Below are positions 7,201 to 14,828 of a DNA stretch of 16,343 nt, piece by piece; within the stretch, counting starts at the first letter, position 1; the number at the start of each line of letters is the position of its first letter. The position numbers and the translations under genes were made by a program. The notes below the pieces were generated by a model. The model ran no database searches, was not told the DNA's origin, and saw only the letters and a program-made list of their open reading frames with translations. This DNA is from Clostridia bacterium (lineage in GTDB: Bacteria; Bacillota; Clostridia; Christensenellales; Borkfalkiaceae): assembly GCA_900769565.1 (NCBI GenBank), contig CAAGHC010000020.1, positions 1-16,343 on the forward strand, given 5' to 3'.

Positions 7201-7716
7201 GAAACCGTCGAAGAAGTGTAAGAAAGGAACTTTTGCTTTCAAGGTAGAAAGGTGAGCAACGAGCGCTAAATCCATAACTTCTTGAACAGAGTTACTAGCG
7301 AGCATTGCAAAGCCCGTTTGACGGCAAGCCATAACGTCGGCATGGTCACCGAAAATATTAAGCGAGTGAGCAGCGAGCGCTCTTGCGCTTACGTGGAAAA
7401 CCGTGGGAAGAAGTTCGCCTGCGATTTTGTACATGTTAGGAATCATCAAAAGCAAGCCTTGGCTAGCCGTGTAGGTAGTGGTAAGTGCACCTGCAACGAG
7501 TGAGCCGTGTACTGCACCTGCAGCACCTGCTTCAGATTGCATTTCCGCCAAGCGAAGTTTTTGACCGAACATATTTACTCTGCCGTTAGCAGACCATTCG
7601 TCGGCAACTTCTGCCATAGGGGAAGACGGGGTTATCGGGTAAATAGCAGCAACTTCACTAAACGCATAAGCAACGTGGCTGGCTGCGGTATTACCATCGA
7701 TGGTAAGTTTTTTCAT
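4219..7716 (-). CDS. nifJ: Pyruvate:ferredoxin (flavodoxin) oxidoreductase
   Basis: This cytoplasmic enzyme oxidises pyruvate and CoA to acetyl-CoA and CO2 and reduces ferredoxin or flavodoxin, the central step of clostridial fermentation. The 1165-residue single chain has the full domain set of homodimeric PFORs. The N-terminal domain has AAIYPITPSSPMAEVADEW. Two ferredoxin-type 4Fe-4S motifs follow, with cysteines at about 688/691/694/698 and 740/743/746/750. Proximal-cluster cysteines are at about 787, 790, 814 and 1069 (the last in CINHG), and the thiamine diphosphate site is around 959-997 (GGDGWAYDIGYGG to YSNTGGQ). The start chosen is MKKLTIDGN, which has GGAGG 8 bases upstream; a 25-codon upstream extension would lie over the promoter. 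It is monocistronic. Confidence 0.97.
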   Translation of the reverse strand: MKKLTIDGNTAASHVAYAFSEVAAIYPITPSSPMAEVADEWSANGRVNMFGQKLRLAEMQSEAGAAGAVHGSLVAGALTTTYTASQGLLLMIPNMYKIAGELLPTVFHVSARALAAHSLNIFGDHADVMACRQTGFAMLASNSVQEVMDLALVAHLSTLKAKVPFLHFFDGFRTSHEVSKIDVIDYEEMKELVDMKDVEDFRARALNPEHPVQRGTAQNSDIYFQNRETANKYYLATPAIVQEMMDKVSKLTGRSYHLFDYVGAPDAENIVILMGSGADAVEETINKMNAEGHKVGLLKVRLYRPFAIDSFVDALPKTVKKIAVLDRTKEAGSLGEPLYLDVCSALLEKGMTDIKVVGGRYGLGSKEFNPSMIYSVYKNLEQAEPKNHFTVGIFDDLTNTSLDFSEKYDAAPQGTVSCKFWGLGSDGTVGANKNSIKIIGDHTDKYVQGYFFYDSKKSGGITVSHLRFGDTPIQSAYLIDAADFVQCSNPSYITRYNMTGDIKNGGTFLFNTSAKSAEELETVLPASVKRDIASKNINLYVIDAIKIAGELGLRGRTNTILQSAFFKVANIIPYADAVEFMKKMAYKSFAKKGDAVVQMNYNAIDSAEANLIKIDVPACWKDATEGAPMADVANDKYFKEIVHPILVLEGDKLPSSAFNADGTVPTGTTKFEKRGVAVNVPKWDSEKCIQCNQCAFVCPHACIRPVVVKKGSDKPASFTTKDMIGNKEYEFRIQVSPLDCMGCGVCADICPSKEKALTMTPFGTIVADETVNYEYSESLPEVNVSACPGCKTSTVKGSQFNKPLFEFSGACAGCGETPYVKLVTQLFGDRMIVANATGCSSIYGGSAPTCPYTKNKEGKGPAWANSLFEDNAEFGYGMNLAMKARRVKIEEDMRATLDSVNEKTNAAFLAWLNDKEDAEKSKVAAQMVKDALANETAEGLDYVKGNLDCLVKPSVWIFGGDGWAYDIGYGGLDHVLASGENVNVLVLDTEVYSNTGGQASKSTPTGSVAKFAAAGKRVKKKDLGMMAMSYGYVYVAQCSMGSNKQQLLNALIEAEKYDGPSLIICYAPCINHGINMMKSQDEEKKAVDCGYWQLYRYNPTALDEGKNPFTLDSKEPTADYKTFLLGETRYASLMKARPELAEELFVKTEEDSKARLATYKKLADK

Positions 7717-7762
7717 TATATCGTTCCTCCGTAATGAATTATTAAAAATATTTAACAAAGTA

Positions 7763-7791
7763 ATTATAGCCGTTTGACCTTGAATAGTCAA
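7763..7791 (-). promoter_or_regulatory. nifJ promoter
   Basis: On the minus strand the -35 is TTGACT (7786-7791) and the -10 is TATAAT (7763-7768), with a 17-bp spacer and about 40 bases of leader before the ATG. A near-dyad, CCGTTTGAC (7770-7778) facing GTCAACGG (7787-7794), covers the spacer and the -35 and could be an operator. Confidence 0.8.
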
Positions 7792-7850
7792 CGGTAAAAC
7801 GAAAAAAATATTATATATTTTTAATTTTCTCTCATTCTACCCTAACTTGC

Positions 7851-7879
7851 TTGTAAAATACGCTAAAATCTGCTAAAAT
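7851..7879 (+). promoter_or_regulatory. Probable promoter of the ecfA1-ecfA2-ecfT-truA operon
   Basis: The candidate -35 is TTGTAA (7851-7856) and the -10 is TAAAAT (7874-7879), spaced 17 bp. GCTAAAAT is repeated at 7862-7869 and 7872-7879, one helical turn apart, and the second copy contains the -10. The elements are weaker than those of nifJ. Confidence 0.45.
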
Positions 7880-7940
7880 GATAAAAGTTCCTTGATAAAA
7901 ACTCTAAAAAAGGGAATTACACTAAAAAAGGAAGAGCATT

Positions 7941-8762
7941 ATGCCTATTTTAACTGCCGACAACGTTAGTTTTTCATACGATAAAGTTACGCCCGTTCTA
8001 AAAAACGTGTCGCTTTCCGTAGAAAAAGGCGAGTACGTTGCGGTTATCGGTCACAACGGAAGTGGTAAAAGTACGCTTGCCAAATTGTTTAACGGACTTA
8101 TTAAACCCGACTGCGGTAATATTACCGTGGACGGTTTTTGTACTTTGGAAAAAGAGACCGAGTTTGAAGTTAGAAAAAGAGTGGGCGTAGTTTTCCAAAA
8201 CCCCGATAATCAGTTAGTAGCGTCTATCGTTGAGGACGACGTTGCTTTCGGCCCTGAAAACCTTGGCGTTAAAAGGGAAGAAATCGGTCAAAGGATAGAT
8301 TTTGCCTTAAAGGCCGTGGGGATGGAAAAGTTTAGGCATTCTTCCCCGTCGAGATTGTCTGGTGGGCAAAAACAACGTGTCGCTATTGCCGGCGTTCTTG
8401 CGCTCATGCCCGAAATTTTGGTGCTTGACGAATCTACTGCTATGCTAGACCCTATCGGAAGAAAGGAAGTTTTATCGGTAGTAGAAAAACTCAATAAAGA
8501 AAACGCCGTAACGGTAATTACCATAACTCACTACATGGAAGAAGTCGTGCGTGCGGATAAAGTTATAGTTTTAGATAAAGGGCAAATCGCAATGTGCGGA
8601 ACGCCTGAAGAAATATTTAGTCAAAAAGAGAAAATACAAAGTTTGGGTTTAGAAATGCCCCTTTCGGCAACCGTTGCAGACGCGCTTAAAGATTTAGGCG
8701 TAGCGATAGACGGTAACGTTTTGACCGAAGACCAACTTGTGGAGAAATTATGCGAATTGTAG
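7941..8762 (+). CDS. ecfA1: Energy-coupling factor transporter ATPase EcfA1
   Basis: This 273-residue ATPase is one half of the heterodimeric engine of group II ECF transporters, which import vitamins and related micronutrients through interchangeable S-components. It has Walker A GHNGSGKST at 37-45, the Q-loop FQNPDNQ at 85-91, signature LSGGQ at 139-143, Walker B ILVLDE at 159-164 and H197. The FQNPDNQLV stretch is typical of EcfA1. GGAAGAG lies before the ATG. The next gene starts inside its last codons (13-bp overlap). No S-component gene is in this window, as is usual for a shared module. Confidence 0.96.
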   Translation: MPILTADNVSFSYDKVTPVLKNVSLSVEKGEYVAVIGHNGSGKSTLAKLFNGLIKPDCGNITVDGFCTLEKETEFEVRKRVGVVFQNPDNQLVASIVEDDVAFGPENLGVKREEIGQRIDFALKAVGMEKFRHSSPSRLSGGQKQRVAIAGVLALMPEILVLDESTAMLDPIGRKEVLSVVEKLNKENAVTVITITHYMEEVVRADKVIVLDKGQIAMCGTPEEIFSQKEKIQSLGLEMPLSATVADALKDLGVAIDGNVLTEDQLVEKLCEL

Positions 8763-9622
8763 CGAGAGATTTAACTTATATTTATAGCGAAAATTCCAAG
8801 TCGCTTGAAGTTCGTGCTCTCGACGGTGTTAGCGCAACGATAGAAGAAGGGGAATTTTTCGGTATTATAGGGCACACGGGTAGTGGAAAGACCACCTTTG
8901 TTCAGCACCTTAACGGACTTATCCGTATGGGCAAAGACAAGGGCAGTTTAACCGTGGGCGAATTCGACCTTTCTGATAAGAAGTGCGACTTAAAGGCACT
9001 TCGCTCTAAAGTGGGAATGGTTTTTCAGTATCCTGAATATCAACTTTTTGCAGAAACGGTTAGGGAAGACGTGGCGTTCGGCATACGCAACTTTATGCCC
9101 CAAACGAGTGAAGAAGATATCGAACTAATGGTGAGAGAGGCAATTACCACCGTTGGGCTTGATTATGATAGCGTAAAGAACAAATCGCCTTTTGAACTTT
9201 CGGGCGGTCAAAAACGTAGGGTTGCAATTGCAGGCGTAATAGTAACTAAACCCGAAGTGTTGGTTTTAGACGAGCCTGCCGCAGGGCTTGACCCCGTGGG
9301 TAAACGTGATTTTATTGCGTTATTAAAAAAATTGCACGCTAGTTTCGTTAAAACCATCATAATAGTTTCGCACGATATGAATTTGGTTAGTGAAAACTGC
9401 AGTAAAGCAGTGGTTTTTTCAGGTGGAAAAATAGCGCTTACGGGTACGCCTAAAGAGATTTTTTCCGATTACGAAAGAGTGGAAAAGTTAGGGTTAGACT
9501 TGCCACTCACCGCATATTTAACCAAAAAACTAAAGGAAAAGGGCGTTAACGTAGATAGCGACTTAACGATAAAAGATTTTACAAAAAAAGTTGCGCTTGC
9601 GCTCAAAGGGGGTAAACTGTGA
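8750..9622 (+). CDS. ecfA2: Energy-coupling factor transporter ATPase EcfA2
   Basis: This is the 290-residue partner ATPase of EcfA1. It has Walker A GHTGSGKTT at 41-49, the Q-loop FQYPEYQLF at 92-100 (typical of EcfA2), signature LSGGQ at 150-154, Walker B LVLDEP at 171-176 and H208. The ATG lies within the 3' end of ecfA1, preceded by GTGGAG, and the stop overlaps the GTG of ecfT as GTGA, so the three are translationally coupled. Confidence 0.96.
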   Translation: MRIVARDLTYIYSENSKSLEVRALDGVSATIEEGEFFGIIGHTGSGKTTFVQHLNGLIRMGKDKGSLTVGEFDLSDKKCDLKALRSKVGMVFQYPEYQLFAETVREDVAFGIRNFMPQTSEEDIELMVREAITTVGLDYDSVKNKSPFELSGGQKRRVAIAGVIVTKPEVLVLDEPAAGLDPVGKRDFIALLKKLHASFVKTIIIVSHDMNLVSENCSKAVVFSGGKIALTGTPKEIFSDYERVEKLGLDLPLTAYLTKKLKEKGVNVDSDLTIKDFTKKVALALKGGKL

Positions 9623-10446
9623 AAGACGTAGCGTTCGGGCAGTATTACCCTGCGACTTCTTTCGTGCATAAAATGGATGCACGAGTAAAGATTTTGGCAG
9701 TAATAGCCTTTATCGTAGCCGTATTTTTAGTTAAGCCCTTCCACTTTTTAGGGTATCTCGCTTGCTTTTTGTTCGTAGTAATAGCAACCGTTTGTTCAAG
9801 AGTGCCTTTTATGCGAGTGCTTAAAAGCATGAAAGCCATACTGTTTATAATAGTTCTATCAGCCGTTTTGCAACTGTTTTTTAACAGTGACGGTAACGTT
9901 TTGGTTGATTGGAAGTTTATTAAAATCACCGACCTTGGTCTGCTTAACGCAGGCTTTTTGGTGGCAAGAATTTCGCTTATAGTTTTGGGTGCGTCAATAC
10001 TAACGCTCACCACTTCGCCCGTTGAACTTGCCGACGGGATTGAAAGTTTAATGTATCCTTTAAAATGGATAAAATTCCCCGTGCATGAATTTGCGCTAAT
10101 CATGAGTATTGCATTAAGGTTTATCCCTACGCTACTCGACGAAACGGATAGAATAATTAAGGCGCAAAAAGCACGTGGCGCAGACTTTGAAAGTGGAAAT
10201 ATTTTAAAGCGCGCAAAAGCGCTTATACCCGTGCTTATACCATTGCTTATAAGTTCGTTTAGGCGTGCTGACGAACTTGCCGACGCTATGGACGCAAGGT
10301 GTTATTCCGGCAGTAAAAATCGTACTAAATTTAAGAAAATGAAACTTACCTTCCGTGACCTTATCGGCACGCTAGTAATTGCAGGGCTAATAGTCGGCGT
10401 CGTGTACCTAAACGGATTTTACTTGCTGTTACAGGTGGCGTTATGA
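9619..10446 (+). CDS. ecfT: Energy-coupling factor transporter transmembrane protein EcfT
   Basis: This 275-residue membrane scaffold links the two EcfA ATPases to the substrate-binding S-component. Hydrophobic segments lie at about 24-58, 72-88, 108-132 and 250-272. The two coupling-helix motifs are ARG at 185-187 (AQKARGADF) and an ARC variant at 226-228 (AMDARCY). The start is GTG, with AAAGGGGG ahead and a 4-bp overlap with ecfA2; its end overlaps truA by 4 bp. Confidence 0.95.
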   Translation: MKDVAFGQYYPATSFVHKMDARVKILAVIAFIVAVFLVKPFHFLGYLACFLFVVIATVCSRVPFMRVLKSMKAILFIIVLSAVLQLFFNSDGNVLVDWKFIKITDLGLLNAGFLVARISLIVLGASILTLTTSPVELADGIESLMYPLKWIKFPVHEFALIMSIALRFIPTLLDETDRIIKAQKARGADFESGNILKRAKALIPVLIPLLISSFRRADELADAMDARCYSGSKNRTKFKKMKLTFRDLIGTLVIAGLIVGVVYLNGFYLLLQVAL

Positions 10447-11174
10447 GAGTAAAACTTACGCTTTCGTACGACGGAACTAATTATTGTGGTTGGCAAGTGC
10501 AACCCAACGGGATTACCGTGCAAGAAGAACTAGAAAAAGCCGTTAAGTCGGTTACGGGTGAAACGGTTAGAGTAACGGGTAGTGGTAGAACGGATGCAGG
10601 CGTACACGCACAAGGTCAAGTGGCGCATTTCGATACTGAAAGTACCATTCCATCAGAAAAATTTTATAGGGCGTTAAACGTGTATTTGCCAAGCGATATT
10701 CGTGTGGAAAAAAGCGAGAGTGTACCTGATGATTTTCATGCTTGCACTACGGCGAAAAAAAAGACTTATTCCTACACTTTTTACCTTTCCGAAGTAGAAC
10801 TGCCACTCAAGGATAGATATGCTGTTAAACTTGATAAATTGCCCGATTTAGCGCTTATGAAAGAGTGTGCAAAACTATTCGTTGGCGAGCATGATTTTAA
10901 GGGCTTTTGCGCAACGGGTAGCGGGGCGAAAACTAGCGTTCGCACCATATACGATTTGAGTATAGAACAAGTTGATAAAACGGTAACTTTTACCGTTACG
11001 GGCAACGGTTTTTTATATAATATGGTAAGGATAATGGTCGGAACGCTTTTAGAAGTGGGAACGGGTAAAATTGATAAGCAAACGGTGGAAAGAATGCTCG
11101 TTACGGGCGAAAGAAAACTCGGTGGGAAAACTCTTCCTGCAAAGGGCTTATGTTTAATCAGCGTGGAATATTAA
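10443..11174 (+). CDS. truA: tRNA pseudouridine(38-40) synthase TruA
   Basis: This 243-residue enzyme converts uridines 38-40 in the tRNA anticodon stem-loop to pseudouridine. The catalytic aspartate is D51 in GSGRTDAGVHAQGQ, and the RNA-binding motif GNGFLYNMVRIMVGTLLEVG lies near residues 182-201. The start overlaps ecfT as ATGA, with AGGTGG upstream. In many Firmicutes truA is followed directly by rplM; here it ends at a strong terminator and accessory genes follow. Confidence 0.97.
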   Translation: MRVKLTLSYDGTNYCGWQVQPNGITVQEELEKAVKSVTGETVRVTGSGRTDAGVHAQGQVAHFDTESTIPSEKFYRALNVYLPSDIRVEKSESVPDDFHACTTAKKKTYSYTFYLSEVELPLKDRYAVKLDKLPDLALMKECAKLFVGEHDFKGFCATGSGAKTSVRTIYDLSIEQVDKTVTFTVTGNGFLYNMVRIMVGTLLEVGTGKIDKQTVERMLVTGERKLGGKTLPAKGLCLISVEY

Positions 11175-11191
11175 AGAAAAAAAGAATAAAA

Positions 11192-11219
11192 AAAACGGAC
11201 GGCGAGTGCCGTCCGTTTT
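11192..11219. terminator. Bidirectional terminator between truA and the lipoprotein gene
   Basis: The 12-bp stem AAAACGGACGGC (11192-11203) with GCCGTCCGTTTT (11208-11219) has loop GAGT and A/T tracts on both sides. It sits between convergent genes, 17 bp after the truA stop and 14 bp from the end of the minus-strand gene, and can serve both. Confidence 0.92.
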
Positions 11220-11233
11220 AAGTTTTAGTTTAA

Positions 11234-13267
11234 TTATGCTTTGCAGTAGTTTGTTATCATTTCAAAAGTTACTGCTTCTTTTATTAGGTCATACGCTGTA
11301 AGTAGAGTGTAATAACCATACGATACTGCGTTTTTGTCAGCAGTGCTTACATTGAGAGAAATAGAGCCCGAAAGAGATTCGCTATTTTCGTTGTTAAAGT
11401 CAGTAATAAAATCGGCAAGTTTTTCTTCTTGTACGAACATCATGGGTATTTCACAAGAAATTTCGGTATACTCATCATTAACTTGGTCATATTCGTAAAA
11501 ATACATGGTTTTGAACTCAATATCAAATCTGCGAGACGCTGTTTTTGCAGAAAAGCCACCGAACAATTTAGTGTGAATGGTATCAGCGGAGTTATTTATA
11601 TAGATTGTATCGGGATTAGTTCCGTTTGCTTGGTCGACTTTCTTAATGCTATTTATACCGCCGATGTCGTTTAAGGTATACCATAATGTATTATACGTAT
11701 CCGTACGACCTAAAACAGTTAATTCTTCCCTAACTTCCGTTCCAACTAGACACCCCGTGCTATTCAAGTAAACTTCACAATTACGGCTAACTGCGGTGGG
11801 AATAAAGTCTCCTTTAGTACCGATAAGTGTAGTATAGGTATCGTCAACGTGGATAATTGCGCTAGTAGCCGTTAATTGTTTATCGCCAACAACGATATAT
11901 TCATACATATAACCTAAAACTTCTTCTGTATCGTCGACTTTAATGAAAGAAATTTGCGTAGCCACACTATCTAAAACGTCTAAAGCGATTAAAAGTTCGT
12001 TTTCGCTAACGGTGTATTTTAATACGGTGGTTGCTGTAAGTTGTACTCTTGCACCGTAAACACCTTGTTCTACGTCAGAGAAGATACAAACGGAAACGGA
12101 CGATACAGTTGCGGAAAGTGCGTATGCGGTTTGGTCAAGTTCTAACGAGAAAGTAAAACCTGCAACCGAGCCCGAATATGATTGATAGTCGTCAGGATTT
12201 TGGTCTAAATAAGTAGTGTATAAGTTTTTAATGGTATTCATAGCCGAATAAACGGGTCTAATAAAAGATAACGCTTTTTCGGTCTTGTTTAACGTGTTAT
12301 AAACAACGCTTAACTGTTTGCCGATACCGTTAGTGGGTATTGAAGAAATAGTTTTAAAACTAGAATAGTCAGGAACAGAAGTAATTTCTTTATTTTCTAC
12401 TGCAAAAGAGTCGGGGAAGAACGCCCATGGGTCGGGAACTTGACCGAAAGATTCAAATACGGTATTAGCCAAACTTGCTAAGTTTATTTTAATTTTATAT
12501 TTACACGTAAGAACTAGTTGGTTATAGTTATCATTTTCAAGTACGATTTCAAAATCATATGTACCGATAGCGGTAACACCGTTCGTTTCTTCGCCGTCAA
12601 TGTAATAAACGGGGGAAATTTGGACGGGAATATTGCCACTAATTTCGGGAAGATGAGTTTCACCGTCATGCTTAATTGATTGTTCCGGTGCAACGGAAAC
12701 ACCCGTAATGTTTGCCTTGTTTACAACCCAAGCACAGTCTTCAACAACGGGTGTATTGTAGTTGATGGAATCGTAATTAAAAGTAACGCTAGCGGTGTAA
12801 TTGCCCGCATTTGTTTTAGTGTTGTTCGTGTAAGCGTTTACCGTTACACCACTAGGTAGATTTTGTACGGTAACACTTTTTTCCGTCCCGTCGTAGGTAA
12901 AGGCGGAAGAATAGTTCCACGAAACGCCACTCATATCGTAATTAATTTTATTTATAGTAAGCGTTGCCGTGAGCGTTAAAGTATTATAACCTTCGCCAGA
13001 AAGAACAGCCTTGGCAGAATAATTACCTGCATTAGTGCCTTTGTTGTCGGTATAGGCAACGGATACGCCTTCTGGCATAGAGCCAACAACGGTTAGGACT
13101 TTTTCTGTTCCGTCGTAATCATAACTAGCGCTAGAAAAAGTTACACCCGTAATGTTTTGGTTGGTGGTAGCAGGTGTTTCAGGGGTAGGGGCACCACAGC
13201 CGACAAAGGCTAGCGCCATGCAACACACACAGACAAGCGACAATAAAAACAATAGTTTTCTTTTCAT
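11234..13267 (-). CDS. Large surface lipoprotein with three MBG/YDG-like repeats, function unknown
   Basis: This 677-residue protein has a lipoprotein signal (basic start, hydrophobic core, FVGC with the cysteine at 24) followed by a Pro/Thr-rich linker. Three beta-sandwich-like repeats follow at about 39-108, 109-186 and 187-262. The first two share YDGTEK (51-56 and 125-130) and TNAGNY (78-83 and 152-157); the third is diverged (HDGETH, AIGTYDF). They resemble MBG/YDG-type adhesin repeats. The remaining ~410 residues are strand-rich and match nothing I recognise. AGGAG lies 6 bases before the ATG. It sits on the same strand as, and downstream of, a membrane-anchored XRE regulator, so control by that protein is plausible but unproven. 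Confidence 0.75.
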   Translation of the reverse strand: MKRKLLFLLSLVCVCCMALAFVGCGAPTPETPATTNQNITGVTFSSASYDYDGTEKVLTVVGSMPEGVSVAYTDNKGTNAGNYSAKAVLSGEGYNTLTLTATLTINKINYDMSGVSWNYSSAFTYDGTEKSVTVQNLPSGVTVNAYTNNTKTNAGNYTASVTFNYDSINYNTPVVEDCAWVVNKANITGVSVAPEQSIKHDGETHLPEISGNIPVQISPVYYIDGEETNGVTAIGTYDFEIVLENDNYNQLVLTCKYKIKINLASLANTVFESFGQVPDPWAFFPDSFAVENKEITSVPDYSSFKTISSIPTNGIGKQLSVVYNTLNKTEKALSFIRPVYSAMNTIKNLYTTYLDQNPDDYQSYSGSVAGFTFSLELDQTAYALSATVSSVSVCIFSDVEQGVYGARVQLTATTVLKYTVSENELLIALDVLDSVATQISFIKVDDTEEVLGYMYEYIVVGDKQLTATSAIIHVDDTYTTLIGTKGDFIPTAVSRNCEVYLNSTGCLVGTEVREELTVLGRTDTYNTLWYTLNDIGGINSIKKVDQANGTNPDTIYINNSADTIHTKLFGGFSAKTASRRFDIEFKTMYFYEYDQVNDEYTEISCEIPMMFVQEEKLADFITDFNNENSESLSGSISLNVSTADKNAVSYGYYTLLTAYDLIKEAVTFEMITNYCKA

Positions 13268-13299
13268 AATATGCTCCTTTTATTAAAATAATAGTTTTA

Positions 13300-13342
13300 T
13301 AAAATACAAAAATGCAGTAAAATTGTATATATTACCGCATTT
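13300..13342 (-). terminator. Probable terminator of the membrane XRE gene
   Basis: AAATGCAGTAA (13310-13320) pairs with TTACCGCATTT (13332-13342) except for one mismatch, with an 11-base loop, and TTTGTATTTT follows on the minus strand. It lies 9 bp past the XRE stop. It is AT-rich with a broken stem, so read-through into the lipoprotein gene is possible. Confidence 0.55.
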
Positions 13343-13350
13343 TAGATTTT

Positions 13351-14238
13351 TTAGTGATTGATTTCGTAAATAGTTTTACCCAAAGAGAAGGGGAATATAG
13401 CGACAGAGCAAATTATGGTAACAAAAATTCCGATAATGAACCATGCAATAGATAAAATACCACAAAGTATCCACAATGCAAGTTTAACCGTTAGTAACCA
13501 TAAAATACCGTCAAGGCTTAATTCAAAGATAAGTCCAAAAGGCGCTTTGAATGAACGACAGAAGAATAAGAACACGTCGATAAGAACGCCTTCCCAAACG
13601 ATTTGCGCAGGGATGCAAAAACCTGCGAGGGTTATAACAATAGCACCTAAAAGATTAGTCGGGGTGGGGTCTTGGGGATAAACGCCAAGGAAATAGATTA
13701 GTGCAACGACAATCATTACTGCGCCACCCCATATTAAACCTTTAAATAAGTTTTTTCTATTTTCGGCTTTTTCATAATTGATTTCGGCAATCGCTCTATT
13801 TTTCGTTTCGGTTTTTTGCGTGGTTAATATTTGATTCATACACGAATTACAATAAGTATGTAAAACTTGAGATTGTTTTACCTTATCACCGACAGCCGAA
13901 GCGTTGTAGGTAAGGGTAGAAGTTTTAAACTCACCAGCGCAAACTGCCTTTTTACATTTTTCGCAGTAGCCCAAGATAGCCTTAACGGGTTGTTGTTCTG
14001 CTACAGAAACAGCAACTTCGGGGGCGTCGTCTTTCTTGCTTTCGTTAAGCCCTAAAAACTCGTCTACCGAAACTTCAAATATTTCGCACATTTTTCTTAT
14101 AGAATCTATATCGGGTTCACTTAAGTTGTTTTCCCATTTAGAAACTGCTTGTGCCGTCAAGTTGAGTTTAGTGCCTAGTTCTGCTTGAGTTAGTTTTTTG
14201 TTTTTTCGTAGTTCTGCAATTTTTTGACCGTAATCCAT
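13351..14238 (-). CDS. Membrane-anchored XRE-family regulator with a zinc-ribbon-like middle
   Basis: This 295-residue protein has three parts. Residues 1-62 are a Cro/C1-type helix-turn-helix (LTQAELGTKLNLTAQAVSKWE). Residues 90-135 carry two CxxC pairs, YCEKC (C92, C95) and YCNSC (C130, C133), spaced like a zinc ribbon, plus C100. Residues 168-286 hold about four hydrophobic segments. The start has AAGGAG 7 bases upstream. The architecture suggests a DNA-binding protein tethered to the membrane, a one-component sensor; the signal is unknown. It is divergent from another XRE gene across a dyad-rich intergenic region, with the repeat lipoprotein downstream on the same strand. Confidence 0.82.
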   Translation of the reverse strand: MDYGQKIAELRKNKKLTQAELGTKLNLTAQAVSKWENNLSEPDIDSIRKMCEIFEVSVDEFLGLNESKKDDAPEVAVSVAEQQPVKAILGYCEKCKKAVCAGEFKTSTLTYNASAVGDKVKQSQVLHTYCNSCMNQILTTQKTETKNRAIAEINYEKAENRKNLFKGLIWGGAVMIVVALIYFLGVYPQDPTPTNLLGAIVITLAGFCIPAQIVWEGVLIDVFLFFCRSFKAPFGLIFELSLDGILWLLTVKLALWILCGILSIAWFIIGIFVTIICSVAIFPFSLGKTIYEINH

Positions 14239-14288
14239 AAAATTTCTCCTTATAAGTTTGCGGGGGTCGTCCGCTTTTTACATAATAT

Positions 14289-14317
14289 ATTATACAAAAT
14301 AAACCACAAGTTGTAAG
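14289..14317 (-). promoter_or_regulatory. Probable promoter of the membrane XRE gene
   Basis: On the minus strand the -10 is TATAAT (14289-14294) and the -35 is CTTACA (14312-14317), spaced 17 bp, about 50 bp before the start codon. The -35 is imperfect. Confidence 0.5.
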
Positions 14318-14324
14318 CATTTTT

Positions 14325-14419
14325 AACTCAACGGTCAGTTGAATTATTCTAATTTTAGTTGAATTTGTTAAATTTTGCAAAAAATTAAATAGAATTCTTG
14401 TTTATAATCATTATAACAA
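14325..14419. promoter_or_regulatory. Candidate operators between the divergent XRE genes
   Basis: Three patterns are visible. TCAAC and GTTGA face each other across GGTCA (14328-14342). AGTTGAAT occurs at 14337-14344 and again at 14357-14364, 20 bp apart or about two helical turns. A 22-bp dyad at 14398-14419 has arms TTGTT(T)ATAAT and ATTATAACAA. Sites like these are what XRE dimers bind, but AT-rich DNA makes chance dyads common. Confidence 0.35.
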
Positions 14420-14493
14420 ATAGAAATCTAATTTGCAATTATTATTCTAATAAAAACTAATAAAATAGTAAAAAAGAGAATTTGGTAAATAAA

Positions 14494-14805
14494 ATGTTAA
14501 GTAAAAATATAAAAGAATTAAGGGTTGAAAGGGGGCTTTCGCAAGCAGAACTAGCCGAAAAAATCGGGGTAACGCAAGGCGCAGTTTATTTTTGGGAAAA
14601 GGGAATAAACGAGCCGACTGCAGGCTATCTAGTGAAGATGGCGGAAACGTTTTCGGTGTCCGTTGACGAACTTTTATCCTTTGAGTGTGAAAAAACTAAA
14701 GAAGATTTTTCGGGCGCAACCGAGATGGTAAGGTTGTTTTCTCGCTTAAACGACGAGCAAAGAAAACTTATTATAAATATTGCGCATGAATTCTTGAATA
14801 AGTAA
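14494..14805 (+). CDS. Small XRE-family transcriptional regulator
   Basis: This 103-residue protein has a Cro/C1 helix-turn-helix at about 4-58 (LSQAELAEKIGVTQGAVYFWEKG) and a short helical tail, EMVRLFSRLNDEQRKLIINI, of the kind seen in many small clostridial XRE proteins. I start it at the ATG at 14494; a TTG four codons upstream is in frame but has GAGA too close to serve it. The ribosome binding site is weak either way. It diverges from the membrane-anchored XRE gene and is followed by its own terminator. The target is unknown; autoregulation or control of its neighbour is inferred. Confidence 0.85.
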   Translation: MLSKNIKELRVERGLSQAELAEKIGVTQGAVYFWEKGINEPTAGYLVKMAETFSVSVDELLSFECEKTKEDFSGATEMVRLFSRLNDEQRKLIINIAHEFLNK

Positions 14806-14828
14806 GTATAATTGTGTTTGTTAATTTT

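Noticed and set aside
7717..7791. A 25-codon N-terminal extension of NifJ
   Set aside because: It lies over the promoter, while the MKKLTIDGN start has GGAGG at good spacing and matches the usual family N-terminus.
14168..14380. A 70-codon minus-strand frame overlapping the start of the membrane XRE gene
   Set aside because: It covers the promoter and the true N-terminus in another frame, is rich in basic residues without a recognisable fold, and lacks a ribosome binding site.
14482..14493. TTG start for the small XRE regulator
   Set aside because: The nearby GAGA is too close to the TTG; the ATG four codons on gives the normal family N-terminus, although its ribosome binding site is also weak.
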